Notes under the pieces: generated by a model
Database searches by the model: none
What the model saw: the letters and a program-made list of their open reading frames with translations, nothing else
What the model was told of the DNA's origin: nothing
Shown here: in pieces, positions 62,593 through 64,000 of the stretch
Position numbering within the stretch: position 1 is the stretch's first letter
Layout: each line of letters opens with the position of its first letter
Source of the DNA: Glandiceps talaboti
Lineage: Eukaryota; Hemichordata; Enteropneusta; Spengelidae
Reading direction: 5' to 3'
Length of the DNA: 64,000 bases
NCBI RefSeq assembly: GCF_964340395.1
Contig: NC_135555.1
Coordinates: 6,569,931-6,633,930 of the forward strand
Program-made: the position numbers and the translations under genes

Positions 62593-64000
62593 GTAAGCTA
62601 CAGCTACTAACAGTGTTATTGTTTGGATTTAATTATACGCATCATTCATTTCACGTCATTTCCTATTAAAGGTCAGTTGACATCCCATATTATGTTCGAA
62701 TAGTAATAGTCACACCATAACATATCCATGTATACATCAAATAGAATACGTGTACTAGGAACAGAGGAAGTATGACATGTTCATTATAATACCTCTTGGA
62801 CAATCATTATGTCTTCATCTCACATTAGAGTCCATGCCACAGACAATGCATGCAATACAATCATAGTCTTACAATGTAAAATGACCTGTAAACCATAACA
62901 TAGACACAGCATGGAAGTACTACAAATATCAGTTTTAGTTTGTAAGCTAGTCCACAGTTAAAACGAGCTTTTTGAATATGTGTGATTTTGTACAATTTCC
63001 CCCTCACTCTTGATGTACATACGCAAAGAGGTTCAATACGCTTTCCCTAAGGCGTATCGAAATCCCGTCGCGTATACATCCCGAGTTTAATTTCCTCGAC
63101 CCTGCCCGAGGCGGTTATACTTGCAAGCACTTCTTTATACTACACAAAAACAACACATTACATGTACTAGTAAAACGTTCAGCATGTCTATGAAAACACA
63201 GAATCATAAATTACACATTGTAAACGATTATGGTAATTTTGATGACCCAATTTGCGATCATGTATTATAAGCAGTCCATGGAAAAAAATTATAGGATATA
63301 CTTTGTGAAACAATTAGGTTGCTATAATAACAGCTCGAAACATCTATTTATAGAGGCAAATGATTAATGATCTGTAACTTAGAAACAACAATAATCTCAC
63401 AAAAAACTCTACAAGATGTTCAAAATAGATAAGTTTAGCGGACAATTGGTAACAACTCAATGCATGATCCATGGAATTGGTTATAACTAGCCCCATTTCG
63501 AATTTGGCACTTTCATGTTAGAACTTTCAGACAGGGGAATGCAATATTTCTAATGAAGAATGATTGATTGAAATAATTGAAGTCTCACATTATGCGTCAT
63601 AATAACATTTGACCACTAAATATCGGGGCGTCTTCTCTGTTGCCGTATTAATTTAAAGCGGTTGGAATGGTTTACGACGTGACTTTTCCCACTCCAGCCT
63701 ATTTCTTCTACCGTATGGGAAACCAAGCACATGGGTGGTATTTCTTATCAGAATTTATCTTTCATTAGCCTCAGCATATTCCGAAATTCGCAAGAGATTG
63801 TAACTTAAGTTGCTTTTAAGATTATTGTTCCATTCTACATGTACACAGGACTGTACATAGTCTAGAATTCTAAACTGGTACAGTAATTTACGTTTAGAAT
63901 TCTAGACTAACAGGATGGTACAATCAGAGAATTTTTCAGTAGGCGGGCAATTTTTTTTTTCGATGGGTAGCGGGAGAAAGAATTACGGCAGGGAAGTCCT
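62593..64000. other. Intron 1 of the carboxypeptidase gene (continues off the window)
   Basis: No exon encoding the expected HGNE zinc-binding segment was found. The stretch includes a short inverted repeat around 63862-63908 (GTCTAGAATTCTAAACT and GTTTAGAATTCTAGACT). Confidence 0.5.

Overview
The window is nuclear DNA from an animal. It is AT-rich, has GT-AG introns, and its proteins read as orthologues of animal genes. The mix of short introns, many small foldback repeats, microsatellites and no vertebrate-type repeats suggests a marine invertebrate bilaterian. I cannot place it further, and the organism is an inference.

Layout, left to right: LYRM4/ISD11 exon 1 (minus); FARS2, mitochondrial Phe-tRNA synthetase (plus, 5 coding exons); a 44-bp minisatellite ending in a 200-N assembly gap; an unrecognised Lys/Arg-rich protein (plus); a NIPSNAP3-like gene (minus, 6 exons); a gene-poor stretch with a 530-bp pentanucleotide satellite; PEDS1/TMEM189, plasmanylethanolamine desaturase (minus, 4 exons); MTG2/GTPBP5, mitochondrial Obg GTPase (plus, 7 exons); a bestrophin (minus, 8 exons); a 17-exon FG-GAP transmembrane protein (plus) that resembles a plant family I recall; a 7SL/SRP RNA gene (minus); about 6.5 kb of repeat-rich DNA; and exon 1 of a secreted M14 carboxypeptidase (plus, running off the window). 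The six-frame ORFs capture only pieces of these genes. I rebuilt exon chains by hand, requiring canonical splice sites and matching phase.

Three gene pairs are divergent with short gaps between start codons: LYRM4/FARS2, PEDS1/MTG2 and bestrophin/FG-GAP. Four of the protein genes (LYRM4, FARS2, NIPSNAP, MTG2) act in mitochondria. LYRM4/FARS2 is also head-to-head in human, so this pairing looks ancient.

The most unusual observations are a NIPSNAP intron built from tandem copies of its own exon-intron junction, several non-coding foldback (MITE-like) families including one with palindromic tips, the full-length SRP RNA gene, and the FG-GAP gene. I did not find a clearly new multi-gene system.
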